A stretch of DNA of 64,000 nt from CBDCUW01 sp963734865 (GCA_963734865.1 CAVTIV010000018.1:62001-126000), one strand, 5' to 3'; shown: positions 1 through 9,217, counted from the first letter of the stretch. Notes: generated by a model not told the origin, from the sequence alone. Translations and numbers: made by a program.

Positions 1-407
1 TCAAACGAGTTGAAACCCAGATAGCGGACTTCGACCGCATTGTCGTCCCAAGCCTTGCGTGTCAGTGACAGATCGAACCCGGCAACCCAATCAAAGTTGA
101 AATCATCTGCATTCAATTGCTCACTCGGATTCACGGTGCTTTGAATCAATGTCAGGGAATCGGCTGTCAATCGATCCATGTACACGGCACTCCCGCGAGC
201 CAACCAGCGCGGCTTCAACACGGCGCATACCGCGTCACATTGATCGTAACCTCCGTCGTGATTGGCGGCGTCAACCTGGTCGCAATCGGTGGCAACGCCC
301 TGTGGCCAAACGCTTGTCAGGCAAGTGAGTGTCCAGACGCCGCTGAGTGCCACGATCGCGGAAAGATGCAAAGAGATTCGCGGCCAGGGGCGCTTCGCGA
401 GATTCAA
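1..407 (-). CDS. Exported envelope protein, N-terminal part (cut by window edge)
   Basis: The minus-strand frame opens with TTG at 407, eight bases after a clear GGAGG, and stays open to the window edge (135 codons seen). An in-frame TGA lies upstream, so no ATG start is available. The N-terminus is basic (MNLAKRPWPR), followed by a hydrophobic stretch ending near residue 35, as in a signal peptide. After it come a Cys-rich patch, a WLARGSAVYMDR segment and the pattern FDWVAGFDLSLTRK - VEVRYLGFNSF. Alternating residues of this kind with an aromatic end are typical of planctomycete outer-membrane beta-barrel proteins (for example the BBP7 family); that assignment is inference. It is divergent from the next gene. 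Confidence 0.6.
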   Translation of the reverse strand, partial: MNLAKRPWPRISLHLSAIVALSGVWTLTCLTSVWPQGVATDCDQVDAANHDGGYDQCDAVCAVLKPRWLARGSAVYMDRLTADSLTLIQSTVNPSEQLNADDFNFDWVAGFDLSLTRKAWDDNAVEVRYLGFNSF

Positions 408-813
408 CTTCGATACCTCCAATGAACCGTGGAATCACAGGTTTCTCCTGCCGCTCGGATCCGTCGGAGTCCGAGGCTCCATGACAGTGACTGCTGCCCC
501 CGCGCAGCACAGCGGACTCTTTCCTCCATCGGCATGAATAATCGGAATAATTGCTACTTCATCGCTAATCGGTAAAAATACCGTATCTTTGCTAAGCTTC
601 CATTTTGGCAACGCCCTGCCACCAGGTTTCTCGCTGATATTCGTGTCGAAGTCTCGCGGACCCTGGAGGTCGGTGACGTTGGTCTTCCAACTCGATACCA
701 GGGAGATTGCCGGCAAAAACGCACTCACCAAGCGTGGCAAGTAGTATGAAGCGGTCGCAAATTCCTCCTCAACCCCAACCTGACACGATTGTCTGAGCAA
801 GCACTCCAGATTC
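408..813. other. Divergent intergenic region, about 400 bp
   Basis: It separates the minus-strand envelope gene from the plus-strand surface-protein gene, so promoters for both must lie here. It is more AT-rich than the flanks between about 535 and 600. A 126-codon minus-strand frame crosses it (435-815) but has no recognisable domain and no ribosome site. I see no RNA gene or hairpin. Confidence 0.4.
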
Positions 814-3525
814 ATGCCCGCAAAGTTTCGACTACGGCGACGAGAACGTCCGTTGCGTCAGCATCGACTGCGTATGGAACGCCTCGAGACGCGCCGACTC
901 CTGGCAACGTGGGTGGTTACGAGCACCATCGATGCGGTGGATTTGATTCCTGGGGATGGGGTCTGCGAAATTAGCAGTGACGGACCTTGTACGTTGCGCG
1001 CCGCGATCCAGGAGGCCAACGCACTGGAGAACGTGGATGGCCCCGATCGCATCGAACTTTCTGCGGGAACCTACACGCTGTCGCTGGCAGGAACCGACGA
1101 TCAAGACGCACAGACCGGTGACCTGGACATCAGGCAAGACCTGATTTTACAGGGCGCCGGTGCCATCGACACGATCATTGACGGTGGCGGCATCGACCGC
1201 GTAATGGATGTGGTGAGCGGCGTGGTTGTTATCGATGGCGTCACGATCCGTGGCGGGGTCATCGAAAATGAGTACGTGTGGGTGGAAGGGAGTGGGGGAG
1301 GTATTCGCAACGAGGGTGAGTTGACGATCGCCGAAAGTACGATCACGGGCAATATCGCTACCAATGGTGCCGGTGTCGCCAACTACAACGGCATCCTGCA
1401 GATCTCACGAAGCGTCATTTTTGAAAACGGTGATCACCGTACCGCGCGGGGTGGCGGCGTGGCGAACTATGCCTACGTCGACGCCGCGAATCTGGAAATC
1501 ACCGACAGCACGATCGCCAACAATCGCGCCGACGCGGGAGGCGGCATCAACAACTATAGCTACGATGGAATGGCGGCCGTCATGATCTCTCGTAGCACCA
1601 TTTCAGGCAATCGTGCGGAAAATGGCGGCGGCCTGTCCAATCGGAGCGTCGTCTATGATTACGCGCCAGTGGTGGCAAGTCTTACGATTCAAAACAGCAC
1701 GATTTCGGGAAACGAGGCTGACCTATCCGGCGGCGGAATCCACAACGAAGCCGACGATGGCAGTGACGCCCTGATTGACATCGCCAGTAGCACGATCGCG
1801 GCCAATACGGCAACCACGGGTGACGGCGGCGGGATTCGAAACGTCACCTCCGCAGGTGCATCAACCAGCATCGAAAGTGTGATCGTTTCGGGCAATCACG
1901 CCGGCGGACAAGGAGCGGACCTTGCCGGTGATTTGACCTCGGTGACGTTCAGCTTGATCGAACACGCGGAGGGGCATTCGGTCGTCGATGGTGTCAATCA
2001 CAACATTGTTGGTGAAGACCCACGATTGGGGCCGCTTGCGGACAATGGTGGTTTGACCCTGACCCACTCGCTGCTGAACGGCAGCCCCGCCATTGATCAG
2101 GGATCGAACCCCAACGCAGTGTCAACGGACCAGCGCGACAGTCCTTTTGTCCGCCTGATCGATGACCTCGGCATCAACAACGCCGGTGATGGCACCGACA
2201 TCGGCGCGGTGGAAGTGGGACAGGTCGGAGATCCACCGCCCAAGGTCGCCGATCTGTCATTGACTCAAACTGTCAGCGATGCGAATCCCACGCTGGGTCA
2301 GGAAGTCACGTTCACAATCACCCTGGTCAACGATGGTCCCGATCGAGCCACGAGTGTCGAAGTCCGCGACATTCTGCCGCTCGACTTGGTGTTCACCGGC
2401 TCGGCCGTGTCTCAGGGTGCCTATGACGACCTGGACGGCGTTTGGCGGGTTGGAGATCTGGACGCAGAGTCTAGCGCGGTGCTGAGCATCACCACGATCG
2501 TCGATTCAACAGATTCGTTGACCAACACAGCCGAAGTTACCGCATCCGACCAAGTCGATCCGGACTCGACACCGGCCAACGGAATCCTTGGCGAAGACGA
2601 TCAGGTTTCCCTTGCCATCGGAACCTGTCTCGCCGGCGAGCCAATCCATGCCGGCTTGAATCAGCTGAGCTATTCCTGCGCAACGCCTGGATCACTTGTG
2701 GGATTCGTTCGTGGTACCGAGCGTGGTTCGCACACGTTCCAGCAATTCGGGATCACGGTAGATATCGTCGATGCCGAAGAGGTTGCCATCGCCATTGCCG
2801 ACACCGTCGGCGTTGCCGTCGCATTGATCCGCGTAACCGATGCGGAGTTCGATGCCTTGATCGACCCCGAACTCACAGAAACGATCCTCGTGCAAGCGTT
2901 TGAGTTGATTCCGAATTCACAGACAAGCAATACGCTGGCGTATTCCTCCGATTCGCAAAACGTGATCCTTGGCAGCCTGGACATCGGCCTTCCCCAGCTG
3001 CCGACCACCAATACGAACAGCCGTGACCGGCTCGATGTGAACGGTGACACGATTGTCTCAGCGCTCGACGCCTTGATCGTGGTCAATCAATTGAGTCAAG
3101 AATCACAACGAATCGATGGCAACACCTCCGTATTGGTCGGGGGCGATGAATCGAATGTCGCCTATTTCGACACCAACGCAGATTTCCGAGTCTCGGCACT
3201 CGATGCGTTGTTGGTGATCAACTACCTCAGCCGTGCCCAAGCGGTGGTCGCTAGCGGCGAGGCGACCGCGACAACGGATTCGATCGCTCCAGACGCCGCG
3301 CCCGTCGCGACACCGCAGCCCACGGTCATCGGCGCATCCATGATTTCTGAATCAACTTGCCAGGCCGTCCGATCATTCGCAAGCTGGCCATTATCCGAAC
3401 GGGAATCGACGGTGATGAAATGGATCGATGATGATTTACCGCCGCTGATTGCCGACGGAGCGTCAATTCTGGAGAACATTTCAGCAGATATTTCTGGCCA
3501 GCAACCAAACATTCCAGAGGCGTAA
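814..3525 (+). CDS. LEPR-XLL / CSLREA / beta-helix / DUF11 / dockerin surface protein
   Basis: A 903-residue modular exported protein. Residues 20-31 (MERLETRRLLA) match the LEPR-XLL N-terminal signature of giant planctomycete and related surface proteins, after a very basic leader. Residues about 32-75 form a CSLREA-type domain (WVVTSTIDAVD, then CTLRAAIQEANAL). From about 90 to 450 there are repeated short strands of the type TIADSTISGNxAxxGGGI, a right-handed parallel beta-helix. About 478-600 is a DUF11 repeat (VTFTITLVNDGPD). About 737-800 resembles a dockerin type I pair (DVNGDTIVSALDALIVVN and DTNADFRVSALDALLVIN). The likely role is cell-surface attachment or polysaccharide contact. 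The CHAD gene starts seven bases after its stop. Confidence 0.85.
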   Translation: MPAKFRLRRRERPLRQHRLRMERLETRRLLATWVVTSTIDAVDLIPGDGVCEISSDGPCTLRAAIQEANALENVDGPDRIELSAGTYTLSLAGTDDQDAQTGDLDIRQDLILQGAGAIDTIIDGGGIDRVMDVVSGVVVIDGVTIRGGVIENEYVWVEGSGGGIRNEGELTIAESTITGNIATNGAGVANYNGILQISRSVIFENGDHRTARGGGVANYAYVDAANLEITDSTIANNRADAGGGINNYSYDGMAAVMISRSTISGNRAENGGGLSNRSVVYDYAPVVASLTIQNSTISGNEADLSGGGIHNEADDGSDALIDIASSTIAANTATTGDGGGIRNVTSAGASTSIESVIVSGNHAGGQGADLAGDLTSVTFSLIEHAEGHSVVDGVNHNIVGEDPRLGPLADNGGLTLTHSLLNGSPAIDQGSNPNAVSTDQRDSPFVRLIDDLGINNAGDGTDIGAVEVGQVGDPPPKVADLSLTQTVSDANPTLGQEVTFTITLVNDGPDRATSVEVRDILPLDLVFTGSAVSQGAYDDLDGVWRVGDLDAESSAVLSITTIVDSTDSLTNTAEVTASDQVDPDSTPANGILGEDDQVSLAIGTCLAGEPIHAGLNQLSYSCATPGSLVGFVRGTERGSHTFQQFGITVDIVDAEEVAIAIADTVGVAVALIRVTDAEFDALIDPELTETILVQAFELIPNSQTSNTLAYSSDSQNVILGSLDIGLPQLPTTNTNSRDRLDVNGDTIVSALDALIVVNQLSQESQRIDGNTSVLVGGDESNVAYFDTNADFRVSALDALLVINYLSRAQAVVASGEATATTDSIAPDAAPVATPQPTVIGASMISESTCQAVRSFASWPLSERESTVMKWIDDDLPPLIADGASILENISADISGQQPNIPEA

Positions 3526-3531
3526 CGAAGC

Positions 3532-4410
3532 ATGGGGTCCTCTCGAAACAGTCCCAGACCTGGTCGCAACAAGCTCAAGCGATCCATTGTCGACCAGTTG
3601 AACAAGGCGATATCGGAAACCGAAGGCACGACGTCTGCGGATGACGAGAACATCCATCGTGTTCGTCGACGGTGCAAACGCGTTCGTGCGAACTTGCGAT
3701 TATTGCGAGTCGCGGCGCCGCGTAAATCACGGAAAGCGGCGAATGAGGTTCGTGATGCGTCCGCTGTTTTGTCGCCATACCGCGACGCACAAATCATCCC
3801 AACTTCTCTCGCTCGCGTGCGGTCGCTGATGGAGCAGCGTTTTGATGTCGACGCATTTTCGCAGGTTACCGAAGTGCTGAGCGAATCCGTGACGCAATTC
3901 GTCGACCCCGATCAACCGTTGTTTTCTGCCTGTGCCAAAGCGACGGATCACCTTGCGCGAGCACGCGACCTTGTTTCAAGTATCCAGCTACGAAGCAACC
4001 GAAAGATGACAGCCAAGGTCTTGGCCGAGGTCTATCGAAAAGGGAGACAATCGGTCCATCAAACGCTTCGATCGGGCGACGCGGAGGCGTATCACCAATT
4101 ACGCAAGCACGTCAAATCGCACCTGTACCAGTGTCGGTTCATGAATCCTGCGTATCGACTCGAACTGACGGCGCACATCGAGCTAGCCGAACAATTGGGT
4201 GACCGACTGGGCGAGGCACAAGACGTCGCCGTGCTGCAACAGAGATGCGAACTGGTTGCCAAACAAATCGATCCGGCGCAGGCCAAAAACTTCATTGACT
4301 GCTGTGACCAATTGGCCCAACAGCTTCGAGCGGAGGCAACCTGCTTGGCCTGTCGACTGTTCTTTTTGAAGCCCCGACAGTTTGTGGCTAAGTTGGAAGC
4401 GTCACGTTAA
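3532..4410 (+). CDS. CHAD domain-containing protein
   Basis: A 292-residue, strongly basic helical protein. Two conserved-histidine helical repeats are visible: IHRVRRRCKRVRANLRLLR near residue 40 and AYHQLRKHVKSHLYQCRF near residue 185, the pattern of the CHAD domain (conserved histidine alpha-helical domain). CHAD proteins bind polyphosphate and often sit beside CYTH or polyphosphate genes; no CYTH partner is visible here. There is no signal peptide, so it should be cytoplasmic. It follows the surface-protein gene by six bases, and its stop overlaps the end of the convergent rhodanese-type remnant by four bases. The family call is from residue pattern only. Confidence 0.85.
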   Translation: MGSSRNSPRPGRNKLKRSIVDQLNKAISETEGTTSADDENIHRVRRRCKRVRANLRLLRVAAPRKSRKAANEVRDASAVLSPYRDAQIIPTSLARVRSLMEQRFDVDAFSQVTEVLSESVTQFVDPDQPLFSACAKATDHLARARDLVSSIQLRSNRKMTAKVLAEVYRKGRQSVHQTLRSGDAEAYHQLRKHVKSHLYQCRFMNPAYRLELTAHIELAEQLGDRLGEAQDVAVLQQRCELVAKQIDPAQAKNFIDCCDQLAQQLRAEATCLACRLFFLKPRQFVAKLEASR

Positions 4411-5091
4411 CGCTCAAAGCGGCTTCGAATCGATACGCCACCGGTCAAATTGCGCACGTCGTCGAATCCCGATGTCGCCAGCAGACTGGCGGCCAGATGA
4501 GCTCGTTTTCCACTATGGCAAACCGTGACGGTCGGACGCGAGGCATCGAGTTCTGCGATCCGATCGATCAATTGATCGATCGGAATGTGCCTGATGCAAC
4601 CGCCACCTGATGACAACTGTTTTTGCTTCTGCCTTATCGGCCAACTCGGCCATGATCCGATCCATGTCCGCGAGCGACCATAGCGTGGTCAGGTTCTGTA
4701 GCGGTCGTTTCACCGCCGGCAGGCGATTCGGTTCGGCGCCCGGTGATAGGATCAACCGGTCATAGTGGACCGCTTCCTCCGCCCCGCCCGGCGTCTTTAC
4801 CGTTACCGTTTTTGATTCACGATCGATCGAAATCGCTTCCGTATTGACTCGAACATCGATTCCGAAACGCTCGCGAAACATTTTTGGAGTGGCGATCAAC
4901 AGGTCGTCGCGCGACACGATCTCGCCGCCAACGTGGTAGGGCAAGCCACAATTGGCCAGCGATATGTTGGCGCCTCGTTCGATCAGAACGATCTCGGCCG
5001 TTGCGCTGACGCGACGCGCCCGGGCGGCGGCCGAAGCGCCGCCCGCGACGCCACCAATGATCACGATGCGAATCGGTGTGGGCTGCGACAT
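4407..5091 (-). pseudogene. CoA-disulfide reductase / rhodanese fusion, internally deleted and frameshifted
   Basis: The N-terminal ~155 residues (start ATG at 5091, MSQPTPIRIVIIGGVAGG) are the FAD-binding part of a CoA-disulfide reductase / NADH oxidase-type flavoprotein, including the active-site segment SLANCGLPYHVGG. The chain reaches KTVVI, where the second (NADH) Rossmann motif GGG should begin, then switches frame into GGGC-IRHIPIDQLIDRI, which is the middle of a C-terminal rhodanese domain. That domain keeps the active loop CHSGKR. Intact relatives have about 300 more residues between these points, so an internal deletion of roughly 1 kb plus a one-base shift near 4610-4620 is inferred. 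It cannot fold as a reductase. It converges on the CHAD gene. Confidence 0.8.
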
Positions 5092-5192
5092 CGGTCGTGC
5101 GTTTCTTTCGGCAGATGGATTGAGTGCTCGAGGAACCGACACTGTTTATCGATCGGAAGCCACTTTGCCCATCCCTACCGATCAGGCAAACG

Positions 5193-6623
5193 CTAGACGG
5201 ACGAGCTTTCGCGGGTCAGCTGCTGGTCGACTTCATTGCTGACGATCACACCATAATTGATTGCCCCCAACCAGCCACTCATGATGATGCCGACACTGCC
5301 GGCGTGGTACATTCCGCCGACTTGCTGAGGCAATTCGCGGCTGATACCGAGTCCCTCGAATTTCGTCCCGAAGCTGGCACCGAGTTCGTGTCGCGTGTAA
5401 TGATTGAATGTACGAGGCGTGGCGGCCTCGGCGCGGTCGATCTTGTCTCGGATGCCCGGTATGTACTTCTCCAGTGCATCGATCGTGGTTTCGACGAGAT
5501 CTTGCTTGCTGGCGTTGTAATCCTGTTCATTCAGATCGGCCCAGTCGGACCAGTTGGCATTGGTGCTGCTCACGATCGCGAATCGTTCCTTCTTGGTCGG
5601 CCGGGTTCGCGGGTAATAAAAACTGAACGTGCGACTGGTGATATTGCGACTGAGCAACAGGTCGGTACGGAATTCCCTGGAGGTACTGGTAAAGAACAGA
5701 TCTCCCGAAGACTCGTCGATCTCTTCGCCCGGTTTCAACGCCATGTAGACCTGAGTGCTGCTGTTGTTGAGCCGTACTGCCTCGGTCCGTTCCACATAGT
5801 CCTTGTCGAGCGCCTCGGCCCCGATCATTTTGAGCACCGTGGTACGCAAATTCGCATTGCTGACTACCGCTCGGCATCGGATCCGACGACCATGCACTTC
5901 GACCGCAGAAACCTTTCCGTCGCTGAGGTGGATCCGGTCAACACCACAGTTGATCCGAATGTCCACGCCATTGGATTCAAGTTCCTTTTTCATCCGCGCA
6001 ACAAGATCTTCCGTGCCGCCCTCATAGATGAACACGCCCTTGTTCATGAAATTGCTAAACACGATCCCGTAGGTGATCGCCGGGTCTTCCAGCGTCGAAC
6101 CGTTGGCATAAGTGATCGGTTCCATCAGCAGTCGTACGACATCGTCACGTCCCGGGAAAAACCGATCGAACAACTGGCGAGTGGTCGTCGTCTGGTCGTC
6201 ATAAAAATTCATGCCTCGCGCGGTATCGAAAAAATCATTTACCGTGACCGGATCGATCCCAAAGTCAGTCGTCAGCAAGCGTGTGAAATCCTCACGGTCG
6301 AACGTCGTTGTCAGCGAGAACTGCGGGTTGTCAAAGCGGATGTTCTTGAGCTGGACAATCCGATCGGCGATGTCACGATTCCAATAGCGGCGACACGACT
6401 TGATCATCCCGTGGGGAAACCCGTGCAACGAAACGTCAAAAATGTGTCCACCGGGCCGTAGAAACCAGGTCGCCAAACCGCCCAGTTTGTAGTGCTGCTC
6501 GAGCAACAGCACCCGATGTCCGGCGCGTCCCAGGATGTTGGCGGACGTCATCCCGCCCAGTCCGCTGCCGATCACAACGACGTCGTACTGGTCGGCGGCA
6601 CCTTTCAGAAAATCGCGTGGCAT
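5193..6623 (-). CDS. Phytoene desaturase / carotenoid isomerase-like FAD oxidoreductase
   Basis: A 476-residue flavoprotein. The N-terminus carries the dinucleotide-binding motif VVVIGSGLGGMTSANILGRAG with the acidic end of strand two (LLLEQ). The whole length and the C-terminal block GLGISRELPQQVGGMYHAGSV (only partly quoted here) fit the CrtI/CrtISO superfamily of amine-oxidase-like desaturases, which desaturate or isomerise carotenoids or related polyenes at the membrane. Planctomycetes of this group are often pink and make carotenoids. No crtB or other carotenoid gene is in the window, so the exact substrate is open. The gene lies alone between the broken flavoprotein and a small membrane-protein gene on the same strand. 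Confidence 0.8.
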   Translation of the reverse strand: MPRDFLKGAADQYDVVVIGSGLGGMTSANILGRAGHRVLLLEQHYKLGGLATWFLRPGGHIFDVSLHGFPHGMIKSCRRYWNRDIADRIVQLKNIRFDNPQFSLTTTFDREDFTRLLTTDFGIDPVTVNDFFDTARGMNFYDDQTTTTRQLFDRFFPGRDDVVRLLMEPITYANGSTLEDPAITYGIVFSNFMNKGVFIYEGGTEDLVARMKKELESNGVDIRINCGVDRIHLSDGKVSAVEVHGRRIRCRAVVSNANLRTTVLKMIGAEALDKDYVERTEAVRLNNSSTQVYMALKPGEEIDESSGDLFFTSTSREFRTDLLLSRNITSRTFSFYYPRTRPTKKERFAIVSSTNANWSDWADLNEQDYNASKQDLVETTIDALEKYIPGIRDKIDRAEAATPRTFNHYTRHELGASFGTKFEGLGISRELPQQVGGMYHAGSVGIIMSGWLGAINYGVIVSNEVDQQLTRESSSV

Positions 6624-6674
6624 GTATATCTGTGATGGTTGGACAGGGGAAACAGGTGCGGACGACCCGATCGC

Positions 6675-7499
6675 TCACAGCGGTCCGTTGTCGGGCTGCA
6701 GTTCGGCATAGATTCCAAGTTGATCGCTGGGCGGTGGCCGATCACCGTACAGCAGCAGACTCCCTTCGCCGACCAGCCATCTTTCATCCAAGAGTCGAAT
6801 GGAATCGCCCGACTCCATGATGCTGGTCTCTCGCCCGATCCCGGTGCTAACCACGTCGTGCGTCTGTTGAAACGCGGCAACGTGCTGCAGCGGCAAAGCC
6901 GTCGACATTCGTCGCGTGCCTTTCTGCGAGCCAACCAGTGTAGTGATTTTCCAGCGATCGTCGCGTGGGTCTTCACCGACGCGGACGGTGACCAGCGACT
7001 CGCCCGGCGGCACCTTGACCGCTCCATACCAATTCGGTGCGTTCGAATTCTGGGGCAACATCGAACTGTAGGCGACACGATAGCCTGGTGTTTTCGGCAC
7101 CCGAACCCGGATTCGGTAGGTCAGCGGTTGATCGCTCGGTGCCCGCGCTGCGGCGATTTGCCCCGCCGCTGACGGCCCCAAATGACCCACTTCGGTGCGA
7201 AGTTGCCCCAGTTGTTCCTCGACATGATGCAGCCGGCGGATCGTGACAACGATCGCCACCACCAATGCCGCGATCGTCACTAACCCCAAGAACTCACGCA
7301 AACTCACTCGCAATGCGGGACTCGGTCTCCCAGCACCTAATTTCCCAGGACCGGAATCCCCAGGACAGAAATCCCCAGGACCGGAATCCCCAGGACCGGA
7401 ATCCCCAGGACCGAAATCCCCAGAATTGGAATCCCGGAGATTGGGCTCCCCTGGATCGGACCCCGGGGGATTGGCGGCAGTTTGGTCGTCTCGCTGCAT
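6675..7499 (-). CDS. Hypothetical single-pass membrane protein with GDSGP repeats
   Basis: I do not recognise this 274-residue protein. I place the start at ATG 7499 (MQRDDQTAANPPGSD) because the upstream extension looks like non-coding sequence. The first ~60 residues are a low-complexity Gly/Asp/Pro/Ser segment made of pentapeptides of the type GDSGP, encoded by a 15-bp minisatellite. A membrane helix follows (LVTIAALVVAIVVTI), then a short coiled-coil-like stretch (HHVEEQLGQLRTEV), then ~160 residues without a known motif, probably outside the cytoplasm. It ends about 50 bases before the start of the desaturase-like gene, so they may be cotranscribed. Divergent from the MazG-like gene. Confidence 0.6.
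   Translation of the reverse strand: MQRDDQTAANPPGSDPGEPNLRDSNSGDFGPGDSGPGDSGPGDFCPGDSGPGKLGAGRPSPALRVSLREFLGLVTIAALVVAIVVTIRRLHHVEEQLGQLRTEVGHLGPSAAGQIAAARAPSDQPLTYRIRVRVPKTPGYRVAYSSMLPQNSNAPNWYGAVKVPPGESLVTVRVGEDPRDDRWKITTLVGSQKGTRRMSTALPLQHVAAFQQTHDVVSTGIGRETSIMESGDSIRLLDERWLVGEGSLLLYGDRPPPSDQLGIYAELQPDNGPL
7345..7434. repeat. 15-bp minisatellite inside a coding region, about 6 units
   Basis: Six tandem units of the type CCAGGACCGGAATCC lie head to tail, differing by one to three bases. The period is a multiple of three, so copy-number changes add or remove five residues (GDSGP-like) without breaking the minus-strand gene that contains them. Confidence 0.85.
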
Positions 7500-7594
7500 G
7501 GGCACATTGTAAAGCAATGTCCAAAACGGTTTGCTATCGAGACGAAGATGACCGCGGCCAAACAAACCGCCAACCGACGCGAGCGAGGAATTTC

Positions 7595-7897
7595 ATGAGT
7601 CCAGGCGACCAATCCACCACCGTAGCCGATCTCCGCCAGCTGGTCCGGCGATTCGTTGACCAGCGTCAGTGGCAATCGTTCCACAATCCGAAAAACCTGT
7701 CGATGTCGCTGGCGATCGAAGCGGCCGAGTTGATGGAGCATTTTCAGTGGTTGACGCTGGAGCAGTGCGATCAGGTTGCCAACAGCCATCCGCAAAAGCA
7801 CGCTGTCGAAGAGGAACTCTCCGATTGTCTGGCGTACATCCTTGCGATCGCCAACACCATGGACATTGATCTCAGCCAGTCGCTCCGCGCAAGATGA
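7595..7897 (+). CDS. MazG-like nucleotide pyrophosphohydrolase, 3' end frameshifted
   Basis: The protein starts at ATG 7595 after GAGG. It has the MazG/RS21-C6-type helices with the metal-binding pattern EAAELMEHFQW and EEELSDCLAYILAIAN (ExxE and ExxD), so it should hydrolyse noncanonical or surplus (d)NTPs to the monophosphate. It stops at 100 residues. One base shift near 7891-7893 would instead continue as KMIRNAEKYPASAV and end at 7953, giving about 118 residues; this tail (KM-x-x-N-x-x-KYP) is what the family normally has. A lost A in the GCAAGATG run is the simplest explanation. The catalytic core is intact, so activity may survive. It lies about 100 bases before queA. Confidence 0.8.
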   Translation: MSPGDQSTTVADLRQLVRRFVDQRQWQSFHNPKNLSMSLAIEAAELMEHFQWLTLEQCDQVANSHPQKHAVEEELSDCLAYILAIANTMDIDLSQSLRAR

Positions 7898-7996
7898 TCC
7901 GAAATGCGGAAAAGTATCCCGCTTCGGCCGTGCCCAAGACTCCATCTCCTTAACAACCGCTGCTCGAATGGTGGGTCCATTGCTACACTGTGCACA

Positions 7997-9094
7997 ATGA
8001 GCGAATTAGATCGGTATGACTATCAACTTCCACGCAATCTGATTGCGCAAGATCCTCTTGCCACTCGCAGCGATTCCCGATTGCTGCTCGTCGATCGCTC
8101 CAGCGGTAAGATTGACCACTACTACGTTCGCGACCTGCCCGATTTGTTGCGGGCCGGTGATACGATGGTCATGAATAACAGCCGGGTCGTGCCTGCCCGA
8201 TTGGTGGGCTATCGCACGGAAACCAAGGGACGCTGGCAAGGGCTGTATCTGCGGGCCGACAGCGGAACCGGAATCTGGGAAGTGCTCACCAAGACGCGGG
8301 GCAAATTGCGGCCGGGCGAGACGATCACGATCCAGGACCGCGATGCTCGCGATAGCATGCGGCTGGTGGTCATCGGGCGAACGGACGACGGTAATTTGTT
8401 GGTCAAGCCGGAATTGCCCGGTAACTACGTGCCGCTGGAGCGAGATGGCAACGTGGCGCTGCGAGAGCCCGCCGATTGGCTGGAACGATACGGGCGGATC
8501 CCGCTTCCCCCCTACATTCGCGATGGTCAAATGGTGGACGCGGATGTCGCCAATTACCAAACCGTCTATGCCGTCAACCGGGGCAGCGTCGCCGCGCCGA
8601 CCGCTGGCCTGCATTTCACGCGACGGCTGTTGGAAAGGTTGAACGCGGCGGAGGTCGCAACCTGTGAAGTGACGTTGCATGTCGGGATCGGCACCTTTCG
8701 TCCGATCCAAGTCGATACGCTTGAAGAACATCAGATGCACGAAGAGTGGGGACAGATCGATGCCGCGACGGCCGATCGGATCCGCTCGCGACGCGATGCG
8801 GGTGGTCGCTGTATCGCCGTCGGTACGACCAGCGTGCGAGTGCTCGAAAGCTCCTGCCAGAACAACGCGGGGACGCTTTCCGCCTGGACCGGTGCCACGG
8901 ACCTGTTCATCAAACCGCCCTATGAATTCAAAACCGTCGACGCGTTGATGACCAATTTCCATCTGCCGCGAAGCTCGCTGCTGGTTCTGGTCAGCGCATT
9001 CGCCTCTCGCGACCTTGCCCTGAAAGCGTACCGCGTCGCGATCGAGAACGAGTACCGTTTTTACAGCTATGGCGACGCGATGCTGATCGTGTGA
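7997..9094 (+). CDS. queA: S-adenosylmethionine:tRNA ribosyltransferase-isomerase
   Basis: A 365-residue enzyme that moves the ribosyl part of AdoMet onto 7-aminomethyl-deazaguanine in tRNA to make epoxyqueuosine. The start at ATG 7997 gives the canonical N-terminus (MSELDRYDYQLP followed by LIAQDPL). Other family blocks seen: TMVMNNSRVVPARL near residue 55, AAPTAGLHFT near 200, TLHVGIGTF near 227, HEEWGQID near 245, and the C-terminal LMTNFHLPRSSLLVLVSAF. Length matches the family. An in-frame upstream ATG at 7904 overlaps the MazG-like tail and is not preferred. No strong ribosome site is visible. Confidence 0.95.
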   Translation: MSELDRYDYQLPRNLIAQDPLATRSDSRLLLVDRSSGKIDHYYVRDLPDLLRAGDTMVMNNSRVVPARLVGYRTETKGRWQGLYLRADSGTGIWEVLTKTRGKLRPGETITIQDRDARDSMRLVVIGRTDDGNLLVKPELPGNYVPLERDGNVALREPADWLERYGRIPLPPYIRDGQMVDADVANYQTVYAVNRGSVAAPTAGLHFTRRLLERLNAAEVATCEVTLHVGIGTFRPIQVDTLEEHQMHEEWGQIDAATADRIRSRRDAGGRCIAVGTTSVRVLESSCQNNAGTLSAWTGATDLFIKPPYEFKTVDALMTNFHLPRSSLLVLVSAFASRDLALKAYRVAIENEYRFYSYGDAMLIV

Positions 9095-9152
9095 TCGTCG
9101 TGTTGAACGAAAACTCGCTGTGAACGCCCTCGGATCCCGGCAGCGTCCATCC

Positions 9153-9217
9153 TGCGACGCGGAGCCCGCTGACCTGCGACGCGGAAGCCCGCTGAATTGC
9201 GACGCGGAGCCCGCTGA
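9153..9217. repeat. Short tandem direct repeat, three ~21-bp units
   Basis: TGCGACGCGGAGCCCGCTGA occurs three times (9153, 9175 and 9198; the middle copy has one extra A), separated by two bases. It lies between queA and the next operon. Too few copies and no spacers of CRISPR length. Confidence 0.8.

Noticed and set aside
435..815. 126-codon minus-strand frame
   Set aside because: No domain, no ribosome site, and it covers the whole divergent promoter region between two supported genes.
5124..6461. 445-codon plus-strand frame
   Set aside because: Antisense shadow of the desaturase-like gene; composition and lack of any motif fit a shadow in GC-rich DNA.
9153..9217. Possible CRISPR-like repeats
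   Set aside because: Three units with two-base gaps; no spacers and no cas genes anywhere in the window.
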